DNA of 64,000 nucleotides. It comes from Perca fluviatilis (lineage: Eukaryota > Chordata > Actinopteri > Perciformes > Percidae). The notes under the pieces are model-generated. The model had not been told where the DNA came from. It ran no database searches and was given only the letters and a program-made list of their open reading frames with translations. The stretch lies in assembly GCF_010015445.1 (NCBI RefSeq), contig NC_053118.1, forward strand, positions 10,032,907-10,096,906. Direction: 5' to 3'. A program made the translations under genes and the position numbers. Shown here piece after piece: positions 59,325 through 64,000 of the stretch. Positions within the stretch are counted from its first letter, which is position 1. Every line of letters begins with the position of its first letter.

Positions 59325-59722
59325 CAGTCCTTCCAGAAAAATGCAGAGTTTTTTTGTGATTGTTTTTTTTTTTAAATGCGATGGAATATGCGGGATATTT
59401 ATGCAATTTTATGCAATGAAATTGCAGGAACTTGCAAAAATTGCGGGAACTTGCAAAAACTGCGGTTTGATGAAAAAGAGAAAAAATGGCAACAGGTGCT
59501 GCTCTTGTGTGAAGTAAACACAACATTTTTCAACTTTCTGCTAAGATATATGTGACTTTTTTGCAACGAAAATGCGGGGATTATGAAATCATGCAAGTGG
59601 AAATCGGCAATTTATGCGGCGAAAGTGCGACGTATTTGAAAAAATGCGGCCCCAGCATAAATATGCGGCTGATTATGCATTGAATTATGCGATCGCATAA
59701 TCGCGTTTTTCTGGAGGGACTG
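59325..59722 (-). mobile_element. MITE with 6-bp target duplication, copy 2
   Basis: 398-bp inverted relative of 28263-28776. Ends cagtccttccagaaaaatgc and ...gcgtttttctggagggactg. Flanked by a perfect ATTAAC at 59319-59324 and 59723-59728. The palindrome ttatgcgatcgcataa is conserved at 59685-59700, as are the tgcgg/ccgca and gcata motifs. It is shorter than copy 1 through internal deletions. Confidence 0.85.
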
Positions 59723-59784
59723 ATTAACGTGTCATCATAACATATACTCATATCACCATCAGGTGGAAACATGTTGATGTTGAT

Positions 59785-59960
59785 TAGTACTCAAGTACTG
59801 TACTTAAGTAAAATTTTCCAGTACTTGTAGTTTGGTTATTTCCATTTTCAGTTACTGTACTTATACTTCACTTCATTTCTGAGAGAAATATTGCAACTTC
59901 TACTCGACTACATTGATTTAACAGCTGTAGATGGTAGTTGGTAGTTCACATTAAGGGTTT
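59785..59960. repeat. Fragment of an abundant fish repeat (tactcaagtactgtacttaa)
   Basis: The sequence acttaagtaaaattttccag, tacttgtagtttgg, ttatttccattttca, tactcgactacattgattta is a repeat I recall as very common in teleosts. Ends not determined; superfamily uncertain. Confidence 0.4.
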
Positions 59961-60689
59961 ACCTGTAAAACACATGACAAGATCGTGAAACACAGACCGA
60001 TGGCTCTCAACATTTTCGTGACCCCTTACAAAAAAGCTATTTCTGATTGGGTCTGGCTTGACATGTCAATGAGTTCTTTGCAGTTCCATCATTTAAATAA
60101 GTGTCTGAGGCCCAGAAGGTCAAATGATTCAATATTTCACACAATATTTCCCCTGATGTTCCCGCTATGTGTGTTGCTGTCGTCTAACAGTGAAAACACA
60201 CAGCTATTTTTATTTCGGCGCCCATGTTATCCAATCTGTCTGTTCGTACCGGGCGCTAGCGATAGTTTTGGCGTCTCCTTATTTCTTGTGCGAGACGCGA
60301 GCGTATGTGTCAAGCCAGGGAAGGATCGCTTTGGGCACGTATCTACGCTATGCGGGCTATACGTGACACCTGCGCGCCCGGTGTGTTTTCGCTGTAACTC
60401 TGTTCTCTGCGGGAAACAACAACACACTTCGAGTTAGCAAGCCACACGTTGAAAATGTGGCTGTTTTGAAGAGAATTTGGATGGTGCAACAAGGCAGATT
60501 AGTAAAGATGAACAAAGAATATGTTTACACATTTACTCTCTAACTGGGACGTTTCGGGACCGATTGGCGGGGATTGCAATGGACAAAGTACACACTGTGA
60601 TACACTGGTAAGAGAAAATTACGTTTAACCATGTATCCAGCTAATTTAAATAGCTTACATTACTTCATTCAATATCGTATGTGGCGTTT

Positions 60690-60915
60690 TCTTTTGTGGC
60701 ATGCAAATGTTCCACCAAAACAAGTTCCTTCCCGGGACTATTTTGCAGAGCCACCGTCGCTACATCCGGAACATACAGTAGCTCCGCCCAAGACGATTGT
60801 GTTTAAAGAAATGCAAATTACCCAGAGCGTTTGTTATCTATCTGTATTATCCTGGAATGTACATGTGGTGTAGCCACAGCGCTGTGGAGATAGGTCTGGC
60901 AATGCCAGAGTACCA
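60690..60915 (-). repeat. Truncated copy of the MULE-like MITE family (see 35006)
   Basis: In reverse orientation it shares aggtctggcaatgcc (ending near 60910), cacagcgctgtgg, tttctttaaac and the ccaaaacaagttccttcccg block with 35006-35468. One end is recognisable near 60910; the other is missing. Confidence 0.5.
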
Positions 60916-62441
60916 ATAAAATAACAACAGCACACTCTTGGGAATGAACATCATAGATGGAGTAAGTCCTGCCCCCTTGGAAGAAAAAAATCAATGCACT
61001 GTCTGTGAAGCTGATTTCCCCTGATGATAACTGGCCGGTACCTGGGCAGGAATCAGCCACAACATTTTAGATATTAGAGTGATTATTTTGATGGGCAAAT
61101 AGAGAGAATGAGCCTTAGTGTCCCATATCCCCTTCTGATAAGGTGCTTTCATGTGTCAGTCCGTGGTAGGAAGTTAATAAATGGAGAAGACATAAGAGAT
61201 GTAAAGGGACATTTTTAGAATGCACAGACCACCTCTGCCTCATTCAGGCACCATGCTCTGTGAATTACATTGTGACCCTGAATGTCTCTATTAAATGTCC
61301 ATTTTGTCTGTACCCAGTACATGAAAGCCTTTTAGATTTGTTACTCTAAACACAGTGTGTGTCTCTCTGCAGGATTAAGACTCAAATTCCCACAAATGTG
61401 CATTGTGCTCACTCTTTGAGTCCGATATATACAAAGCTGTTTTGCTTCACGACTCATAACACAGCGATGAAAAGAACAGTAAAGATGTGGCAGAATTCCA
61501 CGAAATCCGATCTGCCAGTCCCATTGGCAACTAGGCCAGATCAGCCATCCCTTTGCATTACTCTTATGTACAATTATGGCTATTTAACTTTATCTTAGAT
61601 CTCATTATACATCCACCTGACCTGCAAACCATCATCAGTAGTAATACATCATTGTTATCAAATGTTATAAAGGTAATAAATAGGATTTAGCAGTTATATT
61701 ACATGGTTTTTAAATAGTTTCCCTATAGAGGATAAAAGGAAAAGAACCCTGAACAGGGAAATAAAATGATGAAACAACGCTAAACACTAGTAGGAGACAT
61801 TATTAACGGATTTAGAGAAGACATTGATTTAAAGGTTTATGAATGTGCCTTCGATTGGTGATTGGCATATTATAGATATATGTGTAGATTGCAAATCTAG
61901 AGTTATGTAACTTTTGTGGAAATGTCCCACTCGAGTGTGATGGACCAACTCAAGTGCTCATCATTAGGAGAAATGTTGAAAATCCGTGGGTAACACTTGT
62001 AGGCTAAAGGACTCAGGCCAGAGTGGGGAAGGCAGAGTGAAACAGAGGGATGAGCTGCTGTGCAGCGACAGAGACCTCTTGCTGGGGTTAACCGCGAGGT
62101 AATTGAAAACTGGTCCGTACATGTGACCGCTGTTTACTCGGTTCACAGCCCATTTATCTGCAGGTTTAGCAGATATTACTGAAGAAGGGCTGACTGGGCG
62201 CTTTGTACACCTTTACACCTTTTAGAGGTTGTGATGCAGTACACAAGTCTGAAGCCTCTGGATAGTCTTGTTTGCCAGCCGACTGCACATGCTGTCACTG
62301 CTTAGAACACAGCTGGAGAACTGGACTTATTGCCATTAGTATGTCAATAAACTCTGAGGCTTAAGACCAAGCGCAGTTGCTGGTGCAACTAGGGAGTAAC
62401 AGTACGCAACATCCATGGTTCAATAGTGGATAACTCCTGAA

Positions 62442-62810
62442 TAGGGTTGGGCATCGTTTGGATATTAACGATTCTGATTCCAGTTCCGATTCTTCCTTTC
62501 GATTCTGGTTCTTATCGATTCTTGATTCCGATTCTTTGAGTGGTGGAGTTGAAACGGGTCACAAATAAGCATGTGATTCAAAGGTGGGTTGCAGTTTGAC
62601 GGGGGCTTTTTCAATGTAAAATAAAGCCACACTAGAGCACCGCTTACTGTGCTCCATGGCTGCAACACAACAAGCACCTGGCCGCTACGGAAACCAAAAG
62701 TTGCGCATGTTAAATTTGGAACCCACGATCAGATTTGAAACCAAATCCTCCAAACGATTCCAATAAAGAAACAATTCCAAGTAGGAATCGGTTCTCGATG
62801 CCCAACCCTA
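62442..62810. mobile_element. hAT MITE with 8-bp target duplication
   Basis: 369-bp element with a perfect 15-bp TIR (tagggttgggcatcg / cgatgcccaaccctaa-type end). Flanked by CTCCTGAA (62434-62441) and CTCCTGCA (62811-62818), 7 of 8. The interior has many 'gattc' motifs and the block aaaataaagccacactagag, shared with the degraded copy at 46215-46470. Confidence 0.88.
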
Positions 62811-64000
62811 CTCCTGCATGACTGCAGCTTGTGCTCCTTTACATGGCAACCACAATTGACTGACTGAATTGCGGCAGTGAAGGAACATTGTGGCATGGCT
62901 CAAGCACTGTAACCGACTAATTTGGGTGGTTTGGTGCTGTTGTAAACAGTGTAGCATGTTTGACGGTTTCTGTTTCCAGGAACATACATGTAATGTAAGC
63001 CAACCTTCAGTTTGACAAGTTGCCACACAGCTTTTGCTCCACTCTTTGTCCAGTGTTACTGGGAAACCATAACACCTCCAGGCGCTAGATCTACATGGCA
63101 TCCCAGCTCTGTTTTCCTATATGCATTCACTTTATCTGCTAAACTGTACATCCAAAGGCTTACCTGAGTAATGGTATAGCTAACAGACAACAACTGTCCC
63201 ACTGCCAAAGCTGTCCAGGTGGAATTTAACTCTCTAGAATTAATGTTTCACAAGACATAAAGCTAAACACTAAGTTGATTGAATAGTAATTCTTTATTTC
63301 CCCGGGCGAACCAAAGAACATCACCTACGGAACTGAATGTCCTGTACCGAATGGATTTCAGATGAATACACATACATTTAGACCCCTAGGTGTGACCAAC
63401 TACAGTATGTTATGCGCCTACATTTTAAAAATAAATATTTCAATCTTGTCTAAGAGATCTCAAAAGGGTAGAAAGTAGTTAATTGAAGCAGCAGAGACCG
63501 AGATATCCTCACGTCAAGTATCTTGCATGGGACAAACTCAAAAACACCTGATCCTACATTTCAATTCAATTAATTTTTGTCATTGACACAATGTGCAGGC
63601 ACATTTGTGTAGGTCATTGCTTTCCAACAAACGTTAACATTATTTACAAGCTCATTATTATTTCCCATAATGCAACTCAACGGCGTCTTTTCTTAGACTC
63701 TTTCTGTCTGGTAAATGCCCTCGTTTATACGTTCCCAATTTTATAACACAGACTTTCTGTCATAAAGTTCAGTCTTTTAAGCCCAAGCTGGGAAATATAT
63801 TCTCATTAAGTTATTTCAGACTTGACCAAGCTCTAGAGCCACAGAAGACACTATACAACTATTTTCACAGGCTGAGTGGTACTCCTCCCGACTAGTAAAT
63901 GTATTTAGTGTAGTGCCCTTCAAATGGCTTATTTTATTGCAGAATCTTTTCATTAAAGCTAAAAAGATGGGTTGTGGCTGCAATAAAATATGACAATGAC

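Larger units (their letters stand above)
57261..64000 (+). other. ASCC3 intron, 5' part (at least 6.7 kb)
   Basis: Donor gtacgc. Contains a TIR element (57496-57960), a 6-bp-TSD MITE (59325-59722), a common fish repeat fragment, a MULE-like fragment and an hAT MITE (62442-62810). 57966-59310, 59970-60650, 60920-62430 and 62820-64000 show no exon, RNA or repeat terminus that I recognise. Confidence 0.85.

Noticed and set aside
57300..64000. Next ASCC3 exon with the SAT motif
   Set aside because: I looked for a stretch encoding ILGLSATLPN with splice borders and found none, so it is probably beyond the window.

Overview
The window is a piece of a teleost fish nuclear genome. Percomorph (spiny-rayed) ancestry is likely but inferred from remembered repeat families, not tested. 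Short exons with GT..AG borders sit in very large introns full of small DNA transposons (hAT, PIF-Harbinger, TTAA-target and Mutator-like miniature elements), tRNA-derived SINEs, L2-type LINE debris and long (CA/GT)n tracts. No bacterial, organellar or viral gene is visible.

One host gene is present: ASCC3, on the + strand. ASCC3 is the Ski2-like 3'->5' helicase of the ASC-1 complex, which acts in ribosome-quality-control triggering and in alkylation repair with ALKBH3. Seven consecutive internal exons can be read: 652-769, 15010-15211, 16180-16315, 18594-18719, 41315-41518, 45419-45559 and 57096-57260. They splice to 1092 nt (364 codons) in one open frame, running from the N-terminal region through the plug-like segment into the first RecA domain (Walker [25 protein letters not shown] and DEVH). 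Both gene ends lie outside: no promoter, start codon, stop codon or poly(A) site is in the window, and the next exon (SAT motif III onward) was not found before 64000.

Layout. 1-651: upstream intron. 770-15009: 14.2 kb intron with a Harbinger element carrying a transposase fragment, two inverted copies of a TTA-flanked element carrying a RecQ-like helicase fragment, an internally deleted L2 LINE, an hAT C-terminal relic, an antisense L2 reverse-transcriptase relic, and a CA tract. 15212-18593: two short introns largely occupied by an hAT MITE, a Harbinger MITE, and a TIR element with a SINE inside. 18720-41314: 22.6 kb intron with a GT tract, nested TTAA element, an hAT/ZBED-like relic interrupted by a younger MITE, a 6-bp-TSD MITE, a MULE-like MITE, and quieter stretches at 26-28, 30-34 and 35.5-38 kb that may hold regulatory sequence. 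41519-57095: hAT MITE with nested SINE, CA tracts on both sides of the exon at 45419, a TTAA element with a 58-bp minisatellite, an hAT with a BED-finger relic. 57261-64000: a second 6-bp-TSD MITE, an hAT MITE and quiet intron.

No new multi-gene system was found. The most distinctive observations are the captured helicase fragment in an amplified miniature transposon, a palindrome-bearing MITE family with 6-bp target duplications, a 23-nt unique core shared in inverted orientation by two distant CA tracts, and a CA tract starting 8 nt into the intron after a weak splice donor. Family names rest on motif recognition and memory; no database search was possible.
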